Source of the DNA: Bog-950 sp046329515
Lineage (GTDB): Bacteria > Bacteroidota > Bacteroidia > Chitinophagales > LD1
Direction of reading: 5' to 3'
Length of the DNA: 64,000 nt
Assembly (NCBI GenBank): GCA_046329515.1
Contig: JAXLUM010000005.1
Location: forward strand, 186,001 to 250,000
Each line of letters starts with the position of its first letter. Within the stretch, counting starts at the first letter, position 1. This document shows positions 1-8,566 of this stretch, piece after piece. A program made the position numbers and the translations under genes. The notes below the pieces were generated by a model. That model was given only the letters and a program-made list of their open reading frames with translations. It made no database searches and was not told the DNA's origin.

Positions 1-77
1 TAAGCTTTCATCCGTCTCAAATTAAAGGCTCGTTTGGCGATAATGCATACGGGGCAGGGTTAACTTTAAATTTTTAG
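1..77 (+). CDS. 3' end of a secreted paralogue (partial)
   Basis: Only the last 24 codons are inside the window. The frame ends in AYGAGLTLNF and a TAG stop at 75-77. The same ending (YGSGVNLTF, YGAGLRLRF) closes two of the next three proteins, so this is a further member of the tandem family that follows. The next start codon is four bases downstream, which suggests one transcript. The function is unknown. Confidence 0.7.
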   Translation, partial: SFHPSQIKGSFGDNAYGAGLTLNF

Positions 78-81
78 CGTT

Positions 82-762
82 ATGAAAAACACTTTCCTTT
101 TCATTTTGCTTAGCCTTTTGTTCAGTTCTGTATTTGCGCAAAGCCATACCATTACATTAAGCAACGGCAAAGAAATTTACTGTAAAATAACCCAGATTAC
201 TGATGCACATGTAGTTTACACTTACGAGCAGGATAGCACGCTGCACACAGATAGCGCCAATATAACCGAGATAAAGTCAATAACTTTTAATAACCATGGC
301 AACAGTTACGATGAAAGCTATTATGAGGAGATGTTTGGAACCAGTGATAACAATATGCTTGCCGAAGCAAACAGAAAGTACGAACCCGCGCAAAACAGAA
401 TTGCTGCAAAAACCAAAGGCTACCACGGAAAGGCTTTAACTATAACCGCAGCAACTTGCTTAACTACCGGGGCGGCTTTTATAGCTATAGGAGCAGTCAT
501 AATCAATAAAACCAATCAAATTTCCTATCCTCCTGATTATGCGTACCCGCTGAGTATTTCATTACTTACCTTGGGCAGTGCTCTTGCCCAGGCGGGGATA
601 GTTATTTTACCCATAGGTTGCAAAAGACTTGCAGAGGGAAAACAATTTAAAAAGAAAGCCGGCAAATATGTCCCGATGCTCTCGCTGCATCCTTCAGTTA
701 TTACCACACCACAATTTCCCATTGGCCCTGCTTATGGAAGCGGCGTTAACCTAACTTTTTAA
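82..762 (+). CDS. Secreted hypothetical protein, tandem paralogue 2
   Basis: 226 residues. The first 20 form a signal peptide ending in FAQ. Residues about 24-70 hold a beta-rich segment (a SNG...YCKI...VVYTYEQDSTLHTDS pattern) that recurs in the two following proteins. A charged linker then leads to two hydrophobic stretches at about 115-140 and 155-178, and the protein ends in a final Phe after a YGSG motif. A terminal Phe is typical of outer-membrane proteins, but the hydrophobic stretches look helical, so the location is uncertain. I do not recognise a named domain. The gene sits four bases after the preceding stop and three bases before the next start. Confidence 0.75.
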   Translation: MKNTFLFILLSLLFSSVFAQSHTITLSNGKEIYCKITQITDAHVVYTYEQDSTLHTDSANITEIKSITFNNHGNSYDESYYEEMFGTSDNNMLAEANRKYEPAQNRIAAKTKGYHGKALTITAATCLTTGAAFIAIGAVIINKTNQISYPPDYAYPLSISLLTLGSALAQAGIVILPIGCKRLAEGKQFKKKAGKYVPMLSLHPSVITTPQFPIGPAYGSGVNLTF

Positions 763-765
763 GCT

Positions 766-1422
766 ATGAGAACCATTCTGTTTTTTGTATTTGCGATGGT
801 TATGCTACATGTGAATGCACAGCAGGCAGGCACAATGGTAATAACTACCACACAGGGTACAATTATCAAATGCAGCACTGTTAGCATGCGTAACCAATGG
901 ATTTATTACACCAGCGCTAATGATTCCACATTTCGCATTGATTCTATTGACGCTGGGCTAATTGCCACCATAACCGCTGAATCACCCACTTCAAAAAATG
1001 CTTTTTCCAATGCCATGTTTAACCGTGATGGAAGCAACACCCTTTCAGCAGCTGATAAAAACTATATGGATACAAAAGTTAGGTTGGCGGAAGAGTTAGA
1101 CTTAGCTAAAGGAAAAACCATTTTGATTGCAGGGGCAACCATGTTTGCTACTTCGGTGGCTTTGACGGTTGCCAGCACACCCTTTTTTCTTGAGGGCGAC
1201 GATAGAGGATTGGGGGCTATAATGACCTCCTTTGGAGGAATTCTGTTCTTTCCGGGTATTGTAATGATGCCAAAGGGCGCGATGCAGATAAACCGCGCAA
1301 AAGTTTACCATAAGCAGTTAGGTAAGTATGGAGGAACCGAGGTTGCTTTCAAGCCATCCTCTATAGCGCTACCGGCTTTAGGAACTTACGCAAGAGGTGC
1401 TTCAATACTGTTTACATTTTAA
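766..1422 (+). CDS. Secreted hypothetical protein, tandem paralogue 3
   Basis: 218 residues with the same plan as its neighbours: a signal peptide (about 1-18, ending VNAQ), a short beta-rich segment with a GTIIKCSTV...WIYYTSANDSTFRIDS pattern, a hydrophilic middle, two hydrophobic stretches (about 117-135 and 145-165) and a C-terminal Phe (SILFTF). It starts three bases after the previous stop, so it is probably translated from the same mRNA. Divergence between copies is high, so the duplication is not recent. The function is unknown. Confidence 0.75.
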   Translation: MRTILFFVFAMVMLHVNAQQAGTMVITTTQGTIIKCSTVSMRNQWIYYTSANDSTFRIDSIDAGLIATITAESPTSKNAFSNAMFNRDGSNTLSAADKNYMDTKVRLAEELDLAKGKTILIAGATMFATSVALTVASTPFFLEGDDRGLGAIMTSFGGILFFPGIVMMPKGAMQINRAKVYHKQLGKYGGTEVAFKPSSIALPALGTYARGASILFTF

Positions 1423-1432
1423 AAAGGGCCAC

Positions 1433-2101
1433 GTGAAACTATACCTACATATACTATCGTTTTTAATATTCCCTTGCTTGCTTTATAGCCAAAACGAACA
1501 GGTTATAAGTCTTGCAAATGGCTTTTCCCTGAAGTGTAAAATTACAAGCCTTGATAGCAACAGGGTTGTTTTTATCTATATGCAAAACGGAGTATATATA
1601 ACAGATAGCCTAAAAATGAGTGAAGTATATAAGATAGCTTACCCTAATCGTAGGGAGGATGCCACCGTTGTTTTCAAGCATAATTGGTTTTTGGATGATA
1701 AAGGGAGATTAGTTTTTGCAGAAGAAGACAAAAGAACGCTAAACCTGCAAATGAATTTAATGAGCCAATACAAAGAAAGCAGCGGAAGAACCTTTGTGAT
1801 TATGGGCAGCAGTTTTTTGGGGGCATCGCTATTGCTGGCTACTACAGGTGCCATTTTAGTAGTGCAACCTTATGGACCCTCGCCCGGAGCAGGAATAGGA
1901 TTAATGGCATTGGGCGGAACATGTTTTGTTAACGGATTAACCTTTACCACCTTAGGCCTAAGCCGGTTAAAGCAGGCAAAAGCTTACAACAAAGTAATAA
2001 ATTCACAACCGCCGGAAATCAGCTTGGGTCCAGCCATCATAAAACCGGCCAACTTCGCCATGAGTAATTCTTATGGTGCAGGATTGCGGCTGCGGTTTTA
2101 A
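1433..2101 (+). CDS. Secreted hypothetical protein, tandem paralogue 4
   Basis: 222 residues from a GTG start at 1433. I chose this start because it puts a normal signal peptide (VKLYLHILSFLIFPCLLYSQ) at the N-terminus and begins ten bases after the previous stop. An upstream start at 1397 would overlap the preceding gene and add a hydrophilic tail before the signal. The SLANGFSLKCKI...VVFIYMQNGVYITDS segment matches the two paralogues upstream, followed by two glycine-rich hydrophobic stretches and the ending YGAGLRLRF. It is the last gene of the array; a structured non-coding spacer follows. Confidence 0.75.
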   Translation: MKLYLHILSFLIFPCLLYSQNEQVISLANGFSLKCKITSLDSNRVVFIYMQNGVYITDSLKMSEVYKIAYPNRREDATVVFKHNWFLDDKGRLVFAEEDKRTLNLQMNLMSQYKESSGRTFVIMGSSFLGASLLLATTGAILVVQPYGPSPGAGIGLMALGGTCFVNGLTFTTLGLSRLKQAKAYNKVINSQPPEISLGPAIIKPANFAMSNSYGAGLRLRF

Positions 2102-2106
2102 GCCCG

Positions 2107-2185
2107 TGTAAACTTTACGAAATAAACTATATGTATTAAAACGTTGATTACCAATGTTTTAATACCAAAACGAGCAAGGTTTACA
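2107..2185. repeat. Nested inverted repeats between convergent genes
   Basis: Two inverted repeats lie one inside the other. The inner arms are 2133-2142 and 2156-2165 (GTATTAAAAC / GTTTTAATAC). The outer arms are 2107-2116 and 2176-2185 (TGTAAACTTT / AAGGTTTACA, with one G-T pair). The element sits between the end of the paralogue array and the end of the AlkD-like gene, so it may end transcription from both sides, although it lacks a classical GC stem followed by a T-run. Confidence 0.5.
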
Positions 2186-2221
2186 TTTTAAAAGTGTCAA
2201 CTTGTGTCAACCCTTTATTTG

Positions 2222-2929
2222 TTAACACTTCACCATTTTGCGCTTCTTGCCTATTACGCCACGGGCTTCCATCTTCTTAATGTAGTCCGCAACTGAGGGA
2301 ACCTTACAGGCCGTGCCCCCCATATCTACCATTACCTCGCCTATCTCCTTAGCGGTTGTAAGCGCCTCTTTGGTTAAAGCGGGGCAATAACCCGCCAGGC
2401 AAAGGATAAAGCCATTCATGGTGTAGCGCACACGGTTAGGCGCTTTATGTATATCCTTCTTAATGCGCTGCAACAGTTTTTGCATCCATTTAAAATCAAT
2501 CTCTTCATCTGGCTTTACCGAGAGGTGCATACTTAAGGTAGCCCAGCCAATGCTGGCCAGCATTTCCTCTTTGGCCTCTATCCACTCCTTGGCCAGTTCC
2601 CATCCATAAGGGCTTTCGGTAGCTACCCAGGGCACGGTGTATTCGCTTATCATATACCAGTGCGCCTTTTTAGCCCAGTCCTGCAGCTGCTTCTTGGTCA
2701 TTTTAGCGCCGTCGGCTGACAGGCCCGCCAGGTACATGGCATCACTAACGCCGGTATTATAGAGGTCCATAGCCAGTTGCTGGTCGCCCTTTATTTTCTT
2801 CAGCACCTTTTTCATATCCTGCACCTTAACACCGTAGAAAGGTTCCTTAGCGCCATGCTTTAACAATACCTTTTTGGTGCTTTCGCTACCTAAGGCCTGC
2901 AGCTCTTTTAATACTTCGTTGGTGGTCAT
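2222..2929 (-). CDS. DNA alkylation repair protein, AlkD-like
   Basis: 235 residues, the usual length for this family. The protein is almost entirely helical, as expected of the HEAT-like repeats of AlkD-type DNA glycosylases, which remove N3- and N7-alkylated bases. Family-like stretches include the N-terminal KHGAKEPFYGVKVQDMKK segment, LYNTGVSDAMYLAGL and the PWVATESPYGWELAKEW region. The basic C-terminus (GKKRKMVKC) could contact DNA. It is transcribed alone, convergent with the array on its downstream side and divergent from the type B sorted protein. Catalytic competence cannot be judged without an alignment. Confidence 0.8.
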   Translation of the reverse strand: MTTNEVLKELQALGSESTKKVLLKHGAKEPFYGVKVQDMKKVLKKIKGDQQLAMDLYNTGVSDAMYLAGLSADGAKMTKKQLQDWAKKAHWYMISEYTVPWVATESPYGWELAKEWIEAKEEMLASIGWATLSMHLSVKPDEEIDFKWMQKLLQRIKKDIHKAPNRVRYTMNGFILCLAGYCPALTKEALTTAKEIGEVMVDMGGTACKVPSVADYIKKMEARGVIGKKRKMVKC

Positions 2930-3031
2930 ATGCCGGTACGTTTATACAAAGAAAGAAGAATGAACACAACCCACATTATTTACACTGCATTATCGCGCTA
3001 TTTTCTTTTATTCGCTACGCCTAAAATCAAC

Positions 3032-3039
3032 TAACTTCG
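3032..3039 (+). promoter_or_regulatory. -7 promoter element (TAACTTCG)
   Basis: TAACTTCG matches the Bacteroidota TAnnTTTG element with one change and is followed by CA, as at several other promoters in this window. It lies nine bases before the ATG of the type B sorted surface protein. A TTCG at 3011-3014 is a possible upstream partner. Confidence 0.5.
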
Positions 3040-3048
3040 CAGGCTTTA

Positions 3049-4467
3049 ATGATGAGAGGATTTTCCTTGTGCGCCCTATTGCTGTTTTGCTTTGCTTCTT
3101 TTGGCCAAAATGCCTATTGGAGTAACAACAACCTGGTATCTGTAAAAGATGGCGCCTACCTCTCGGTAGTTGGCGATGCTTACAACCAAAACGACGGCCA
3201 CTATAACAATACCGATAGCATTTTTGTAACCGGCGATTGGATACATAATGCGCCTAACCGCTGCTTTGATTCTATTGGCACCGGCTGGGTTTATTTATGG
3301 GCGGCAGACCAGCGCATACGCGGTACTGTTGAAACACACTTTCACAATCTTACATTACTTAACCAGGGCACCAAATACGGCGACCTTGATGTGTATGTAG
3401 ATGGTAACTTAAACCTTACCGACCGCGAGTTTAATATGGACACCAATACGGTGTGGGAGTTAAACCCAGCGCTAACTTCCGTACAGCGCACCAGCGGTTT
3501 TGTTAGCAGTTTAGAAGATGGCGGACTTTTACGCCGCACCAACAGCACAGGTGTTTACCTGTTTCCGGTAGGTTCAAACCTTGGCACTAGTCGTTACCGC
3601 CCAGTGGAGTTTGAGCCATTGGCCAGCAACCAAAACCACTATAAGGCACGTTTTGCGAATGTGGACCCTACTGCCGAAGGCTTTGATAGAAACACGCGGT
3701 TCCACTTGGTATGCCAAATAAACCCGAACTGGTATCATCGCCTGTATCATGTAACAGGTAGCGATTCGGCCAACATTACTATTATGTATGATACCGTTGC
3801 CGATGGCAGTTGGAATGATATTGTGCATTGGCAAAACCTGCCGGAGTGGGAATCAATTTTCCGCGATACTATTGTAAGTGGAAGCCCTTTCAACCGCATT
3901 AGCAAGTTTGTTTGGGATAACTACAACTACTCTCCTTTTGCGTTGGCTATAACCAGCAAGAGCTTTGCTGTTGCAGGTGTTGACACGCTTATTTGGCGCA
4001 CCGACACTATACAGATTAATGCCTTCGGCGGACAGAATTATTACTGGACACCTGATTACAATTTAAGTTGCGCCGACTGCCCAACACCATTAGCATGGCC
4101 TGATAGCAATACTACTTACTACTTAACCGTAGAAGATGGCCGCGGTTGCGCCGATTACGACAGCGTGGTGATTATGGTGCGCGATAAGCCTTTTACCTTG
4201 TTCTTTATACCTAACGCCATTACACCAAACGGTGATGGCTATAACGACTACTGGCATATACGCGATTTAGAGCGTTACCCTGATAATGAAGTGCGCATTA
4301 TAAACCGCTGGGGCGACCAGGTGTTTTATCAAGCCCCTTACCAAAACGATTGGGCAGGTACATGGAATGGTGAAAACCTGCCGGGTGCTACTTACTACTA
4401 CATTATTCATATTAAGCATAACGGACAGGTTTATGATTTTAATGGCCCGTTAACTATAGTGCGATAA
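3049..4467 (+). CDS. Secreted surface protein with T9SS type B sorting domain
   Basis: 472 residues. A signal peptide covers about 1-20 (ends FGQ). The long middle region is aromatic and beta-rich, with a Cys pair (SCADCP) in an Ig-like segment at about 310-378. The last 85 residues are a gliding-motility-associated type B C-terminal domain: FIPNAITPNGDGYNDYW, then an INRWGDQVFY segment, WAGTWNGENLPGATYYY, and a final strand. This domain directs export through the type IX system and retention at the cell surface. The PorP/SprF-like gene begins three bases downstream, which is the usual partner arrangement for type B substrates. Confidence 0.9.
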   Translation: MMRGFSLCALLLFCFASFGQNAYWSNNNLVSVKDGAYLSVVGDAYNQNDGHYNNTDSIFVTGDWIHNAPNRCFDSIGTGWVYLWAADQRIRGTVETHFHNLTLLNQGTKYGDLDVYVDGNLNLTDREFNMDTNTVWELNPALTSVQRTSGFVSSLEDGGLLRRTNSTGVYLFPVGSNLGTSRYRPVEFEPLASNQNHYKARFANVDPTAEGFDRNTRFHLVCQINPNWYHRLYHVTGSDSANITIMYDTVADGSWNDIVHWQNLPEWESIFRDTIVSGSPFNRISKFVWDNYNYSPFALAITSKSFAVAGVDTLIWRTDTIQINAFGGQNYYWTPDYNLSCADCPTPLAWPDSNTTYYLTVEDGRGCADYDSVVIMVRDKPFTLFFIPNAITPNGDGYNDYWHIRDLERYPDNEVRIINRWGDQVFYQAPYQNDWAGTWNGENLPGATYYYIIHIKHNGQVYDFNGPLTIVR

Positions 4468-4470
4468 ACG

Positions 4471-5439
4471 ATGAAGAAATTTGTACTGGCAGCTTTTTGT
4501 TTTGCACTTGTAACGATGGCCAAAAGCCAGCAGGTAGAAGAATTCTCCTTAATACGTGAGAATGCTTTTACACTTAACCCCGCGCTTGCAGGTATGAACG
4601 GCTGGATGCACGGCACTGCAACCTTCCGCAAGCAGTTTAGTAAAATAGATCAATCGCCTTACACCGCTATGCTGGCTATGGATGGTGAAATATTCAGCAA
4701 GAATATTGGCATTGGCGGTTACCTGATACATGATGTTACGGGGCCAACCGGCAAAAGCGCAATTACCGTTTCCTGTGCTTACCACATACCGCTTTGGAAA
4801 AAATACGGCACCCGTTATAGCAACAGAAGAAGCTACCATAATTTAAGCATAGGCATTTCATTAACGGCAGTGCAATACCGCCTGCGTGGCGATCAACTTT
4901 TGCTGGATGACCCTAATGACCCCGGTTTGTATACTACTAAGGGTTCTAAAATTTTCCCTGATGCATCCGTTGGTATTTACTACCGCTACAAGGAGAATTT
5001 TTACGTTGGCGTATCGGCCCCGCAAATTATGGGCTTGAACATTAACTACCGCGGTAATGATGGCTTTGCCAAAATTAAAAAGGTGCAACACCTTAATATT
5101 TTATTAGGCGGCAAAATTGAATGGGCGCGCGGTAATTTCAGTATTGACCCTGTTGCGGGTTTCCGTTGGGTGAAAGGTGCACCGCCACAAGGTGATGTAG
5201 GTTTGCGTTTTATGATGTATAAGATATTTTGGTTAGGCGCAAACTATCGCAGTCTTAACTATGCTGTATTTGAAGGCGGGTTTCAATTCAAAGATTATTT
5301 TCACCTGGCTTACGCATACGATATGAATTGTTCCAAGTATCGCCGCGATATAGGTTCAACCCACGAAATAAGCCTTAGCTTCAGCATTGATAAAAAGCAG
5401 AGAGTTTTCCGCGGTAAAGGCCCTGCCTTAAGATTCTAA
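4471..5439 (+). CDS. PorP/SprF-family type IX secretion membrane protein
   Basis: 322 residues with a signal peptide (1-20, ends AKSQ). The mature start carries the family signature: an FSLIRENAFTLNPALAGM segment, then an FRKQFSKID element and repeated amphipathic strands ending in GPALRF, as in an outer-membrane barrel. PorP/SprF proteins work with the T9SS, and many are encoded directly after the type B substrate whose surface anchoring they support. Here the partner is the gene ending at 4467. The two genes are almost certainly one operon under the promoter at 3032. Confidence 0.9.
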   Translation: MKKFVLAAFCFALVTMAKSQQVEEFSLIRENAFTLNPALAGMNGWMHGTATFRKQFSKIDQSPYTAMLAMDGEIFSKNIGIGGYLIHDVTGPTGKSAITVSCAYHIPLWKKYGTRYSNRRSYHNLSIGISLTAVQYRLRGDQLLLDDPNDPGLYTTKGSKIFPDASVGIYYRYKENFYVGVSAPQIMGLNINYRGNDGFAKIKKVQHLNILLGGKIEWARGNFSIDPVAGFRWVKGAPPQGDVGLRFMMYKIFWLGANYRSLNYAVFEGGFQFKDYFHLAYAYDMNCSKYRRDIGSTHEISLSFSIDKKQRVFRGKGPALRF

Positions 5440-5462
5440 GGCGCGCCATTCTTACTTTTCCC

Positions 5463-5550
5463 TTCTTACTTCTTACTTTTCACTTCTCCCTTCTTACCTC
5501 TTACTTTTCACTTCTCCCTTCTTACCTCTTACTTTTCACTTCTTACCTCT
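5463..5550. repeat. 28-bp tandem repeat, about three copies
   Basis: A pyrimidine-rich unit of 28 bases repeats at 5463, 5491 and 5519; the third copy is partial and shifts into a shorter repeat of TTCTTACCTCT. The first copy differs from the second at one base. The array fills the gap between the convergent PorP/SprF and thioredoxin-like genes. There are no unique spacers, so it is not a CRISPR array. Confidence 0.9.
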
Positions 5551-6109
5551 AGCCTTTCTTCCACTTAATGTTGCAGCCAATGCTTGGTCTCTGCATGGGC
5601 GCTACCTCGCGACCAATACATATATTATCTAAAGCGGCGCGCATATCCTTACCGCTTAAAGGTATGTTGTTAGAAGGCCGGCTATCATCCAACTGTCCGC
5701 GGTAAACCAACTTCAGCAATACATCAAATATGTAAAAGTCAGGCGTGCAGGCAGCGTCATAAGCTTTTGCCACTTGTTGGCTCTCGTCGTATAAATAAGG
5801 GAAGGGATAAGCCAGCGCAAGCGCCTGTTCCTTCATTTTATCAGGCCCGTCCTCAGGGTGAGTAATAGCATCGTTAGAACTGATGGCAATAAAGCTAAAC
5901 CCTTTGTCCTTATAGTCATTAGCTAAACGGATTAACTCCGCGTTTATGTGCTTTACAAAAGGGCAGTGATTGCAAATGAACATTACCACGGTACCCTTAC
6001 TGCCTTTCAAATCATGCAGAGAATAAACTTTGCCGGAAACCACATCAGGTAAGGAAAAATCCGGTGCCGTAGTGCCAAGGGGAATCATTGCAGAAGGAGT
6101 AAGCGCCAT
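5549..6109 (-). CDS. Thioredoxin-like (AhpC/TSA-fold) protein
   Basis: 186 residues. The N-terminus has the redoxin opening (GTTAPDFSLPDVVSGK), then the active site VVMFICNHCPFVKH with Cys46 and Cys49, a cis-Pro region (DAACTPDFYIFD) and the ending PSIGCNIKWK that is characteristic of this Bacteroidota/proteobacterial group. No signal peptide is visible, so it is probably cytoplasmic. The likely role is thiol-disulfide exchange or peroxide reduction; the substrate is not known. A TAGCTTTG promoter element lies 16 bases upstream. Confidence 0.85.
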   Translation of the reverse strand: MALTPSAMIPLGTTAPDFSLPDVVSGKVYSLHDLKGSKGTVVMFICNHCPFVKHINAELIRLANDYKDKGFSFIAISSNDAITHPEDGPDKMKEQALALAYPFPYLYDESQQVAKAYDAACTPDFYIFDVLLKLVYRGQLDDSRPSNNIPLSGKDMRAALDNICIGREVAPMQRPSIGCNIKWKKG

Positions 6110-6125
6110 AACAAAAGTTGTAGCG

Positions 6126-6133
6126 CAAAGCTA
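6126..6133 (-). promoter_or_regulatory. -7 promoter element (TAGCTTTG)
   Basis: Reading the minus strand, TAGCTTTG followed by CG is a perfect TAnnTTTG match, 16 bases before the thioredoxin-like start codon. It separates this gene from the metalloprotease gene upstream. Confidence 0.6.
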
Positions 6134-6138
6134 ACATT

Positions 6139-8541
6139 TTACCAATCCTTCACTTTAAACTGACTGATGCAATTCCCTCCTTTAATTGGTTTACCGTACA
6201 TACTCACCTCCTCGCTTATCACCTTCTCCTTACCATCTACCACTTCAGTAAAGGTTATTTTATTGTTGGCGGCAATATTCCACAAGGTATTTTCCTTGTT
6301 GCGGCAAAATCCATCGCGGAATTCATCGCTTGGAAACTTGAACAGTATCAGGTCCTTATTAATACCATACTTATACATAAAAAAGTCGCGGTAGGCGCTT
6401 AAAGGTATAACCGAGTTATAGGTCATAAGGCAATTAGCATCACCACTGGCTTCGGACTCTTTATAATCACTTGTTATAATGCAGTTATAGGTGGAAGCAC
6501 CCGGCATATCGCTATACTTCACCACCTTCTTAGCCACCACATCATAAAAAATGGCCTTGCTCACATTCAAGCCGCTGGAAGAAAGCGGCTCGTATTTAGC
6601 AGCAACATCGCCGTTGTGGTGGGTTACACCACAGGCATGCGCAATTTCATGGCAAACTGTATTGGTTTTAAACAGTGCCACATTCTTAATATAGGGTTGG
6701 TCGCTTAATCTAAACCCCTGTTGAATACATATGTAGTTCAAGTCCTTCGGCGAAGCTAACTTGGCATCATCACCGCCGCGGGCAACCGCTTTTGCCACAC
6801 CTTCCATCGTAACATCAAGCGGTATGTCCTTTATATAAATACCGTGCTGTTCGCCATTGCTAAACACCGTTTTGTTATTGTTCACCCACATCTTCTCTTT
6901 CTTCACCTCATCATCCTTCACAAAAATCAGTTTAATGCCTCCCTCACCATACTTTCCGGTATAGTCGGTAAACTTCGCTAAGTCCGCATCCTTAATTTGT
7001 TTACTGGCGTTATGAACTATAAGGTCTTTATTTTTCGGATTAAGGCGTTTCAATTCATCATTACTCATTATACCGCGGTATTCTTCAAACAGGCTTAAGC
7101 CATCGCCATCGTTTTTATTATCCGGCTGTTGTTCATCATCCTTTATAGGGCCGTAGTTCTTTTCAAAAATACCTTCATCCTTTTCCCATTTATCAGCCAT
7201 TTTATTGTCATTCTCATCTTTAGGTATGCTTACTTCGGTTTTGGTATCTCCATCCAAATGCGCGTCTATTTCTACCGGCCCGTTAGGGGTTGTAATTTTT
7301 ACGTGGGCCGTTAGCTTTCCATAAGCGCCGTTATCATAACACAAAATGCGCGCAGGGCAGGCAGCGCCTTGCTGCGGGGCAGAGCGCAATTCTTTAAAAT
7401 CACTTACCTCAGCCGATAGAGGTGCTGCCTTAACATCAAACCTCAGGTCCTCTTTTTCATCTGAAGATTCAATGGGAAAGTTCGTGCAATCGCCCTTAAG
7501 TTTACTGGCCTCCAGCTTCCAATCTACCTGGTAAAGTGTGCCGGATATGTCCTTTGCTGGGTTATCTTTTTCAATCAATTTAATTTTAAAGGCAATGGCG
7601 TTGCCATATACAGCGCTATTAGCGCGGTCAGCATCCTTCTTCCTTCCAACAGGCAGCCAATTTTCATACTCAGCATCATTCTTATCCTGCGATGCGCGGT
7701 AAGGCACTATCAACGCATCATATTTTGTTTCATCATAAGGGGTAAGCGTGCAGTTAATAGTAGTAGTACTTTTATTTGTTCTGCCGGTTTTAGCATCATT
7801 ATCGCTTACGGTATAGTTAGCAGCAATGGTAATCTTTCCGTTCTTTTCGCTGGCCGAGGCTCCCTCTTGGCGGCTGTTTACCGAACTGCCAAACAGTTCA
7901 ACATCATCATTCTCGCCGCCCTGCGCATTGGTATGAATTACATAAGGCAATTGCAGGTTAATATCCCAGGTATTGTCATTGGTGTTATACGTAAAACCAA
8001 ATTCTATACCCCTGTTGTTCTTGGTTAAATCTAAATGACCGGTGGAGTTGTCGTTCTCCGGCTTTCCGCAACCGGTACTTTTGCTACTGTAGTTATAACT
8101 ACCGCCTGCGCTTAACTGCTCCACATTGTCCTGTGTGGTTGCTGCAGCGCTAAATGTTCCATAGGGGCGGTGCATTACCACTACAAAACTTGCCGTAATA
8201 TCGTAATGACTTTTAGAATCAAAAAACGCGCCGCAAGGGCCACAAGTAATGCAGTTTTGTGCGGATGATTCATCGGAGCTGGCCTGAAACTTTACCAGGT
8301 ATTTTTTATCGTACATGGTAGCCGCCTGCATGGGGCTCAATGAACCGTTAACCACACTTTCCCCTAACATCAATTTCTGTAATTCTAAAGCCAGGCGCAG
8401 TTTTTCATTGGGGTCCTGTGTAGCTTCTATCTTCTGTTTATAGTCGTCGGCTATTTTTTGGTAGTTGCCGCTTTGCGCAAAAAGCGTTGCTGATAAAATG
8501 CACAAACAGAGTATTGCTAAAGTGCGGAAAGGCTTTTTCAT
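6139..8541 (-). CDS. Secreted metzincin-type metalloprotease
   Basis: 800 residues from the ATG at 8541, which gives a clean signal peptide (MKKPFRTLAILCLCILSATLFAQ). A longer form starting at 8592 would begin upstream of a perfect promoter element and is rejected. The zinc motif HEIAHACGVTHH (His631, Glu632, His635, His641) fits HExxHxxGxxH, and a CLMTY near residue 706 could supply the Met-turn. Upstream of it, at about 450-500, an acidic DENDNK...DGDGLSLFEEYRG stretch resembles calcium-binding type-3 repeats. A Cys cluster (CITCGPCG) lies near residue 90. No T9SS tail is visible, so it may be periplasmic or released. The substrate is unknown. Confidence 0.8.
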   Translation of the reverse strand: MKKPFRTLAILCLCILSATLFAQSGNYQKIADDYKQKIEATQDPNEKLRLALELQKLMLGESVVNGSLSPMQAATMYDKKYLVKFQASSDESSAQNCITCGPCGAFFDSKSHYDITASFVVVMHRPYGTFSAAATTQDNVEQLSAGGSYNYSSKSTGCGKPENDNSTGHLDLTKNNRGIEFGFTYNTNDNTWDINLQLPYVIHTNAQGGENDDVELFGSSVNSRQEGASASEKNGKITIAANYTVSDNDAKTGRTNKSTTTINCTLTPYDETKYDALIVPYRASQDKNDAEYENWLPVGRKKDADRANSAVYGNAIAFKIKLIEKDNPAKDISGTLYQVDWKLEASKLKGDCTNFPIESSDEKEDLRFDVKAAPLSAEVSDFKELRSAPQQGAACPARILCYDNGAYGKLTAHVKITTPNGPVEIDAHLDGDTKTEVSIPKDENDNKMADKWEKDEGIFEKNYGPIKDDEQQPDNKNDGDGLSLFEEYRGIMSNDELKRLNPKNKDLIVHNASKQIKDADLAKFTDYTGKYGEGGIKLIFVKDDEVKKEKMWVNNNKTVFSNGEQHGIYIKDIPLDVTMEGVAKAVARGGDDAKLASPKDLNYICIQQGFRLSDQPYIKNVALFKTNTVCHEIAHACGVTHHNGDVAAKYEPLSSSGLNVSKAIFYDVVAKKVVKYSDMPGASTYNCIITSDYKESEASGDANCLMTYNSVIPLSAYRDFFMYKYGINKDLILFKFPSDEFRDGFCRNKENTLWNIAANNKITFTEVVDGKEKVISEEVSMYGKPIKGGNCISQFKVKDW

Positions 8542-8544
8542 AAA

Positions 8545-8566
8545 TGCCTGTTTTAATTTACAGGCA
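8545..8566. promoter_or_regulatory. Inverted repeat over the metalloprotease leader
   Basis: TGCCTGT and ACAGGCA flank an 8-base AT spacer. The repeat sits between the -7 element and the start codon and overlaps the edge of the -7 element. It could be an operator for a dimeric regulator or a 5' mRNA hairpin; nothing here tells the two apart. Confidence 0.45.

Noticed and set aside
5463..5550. Possible CRISPR array
   Set aside because: The units follow each other with no unique spacers and no cas genes are in the window; it is a simple tandem repeat.
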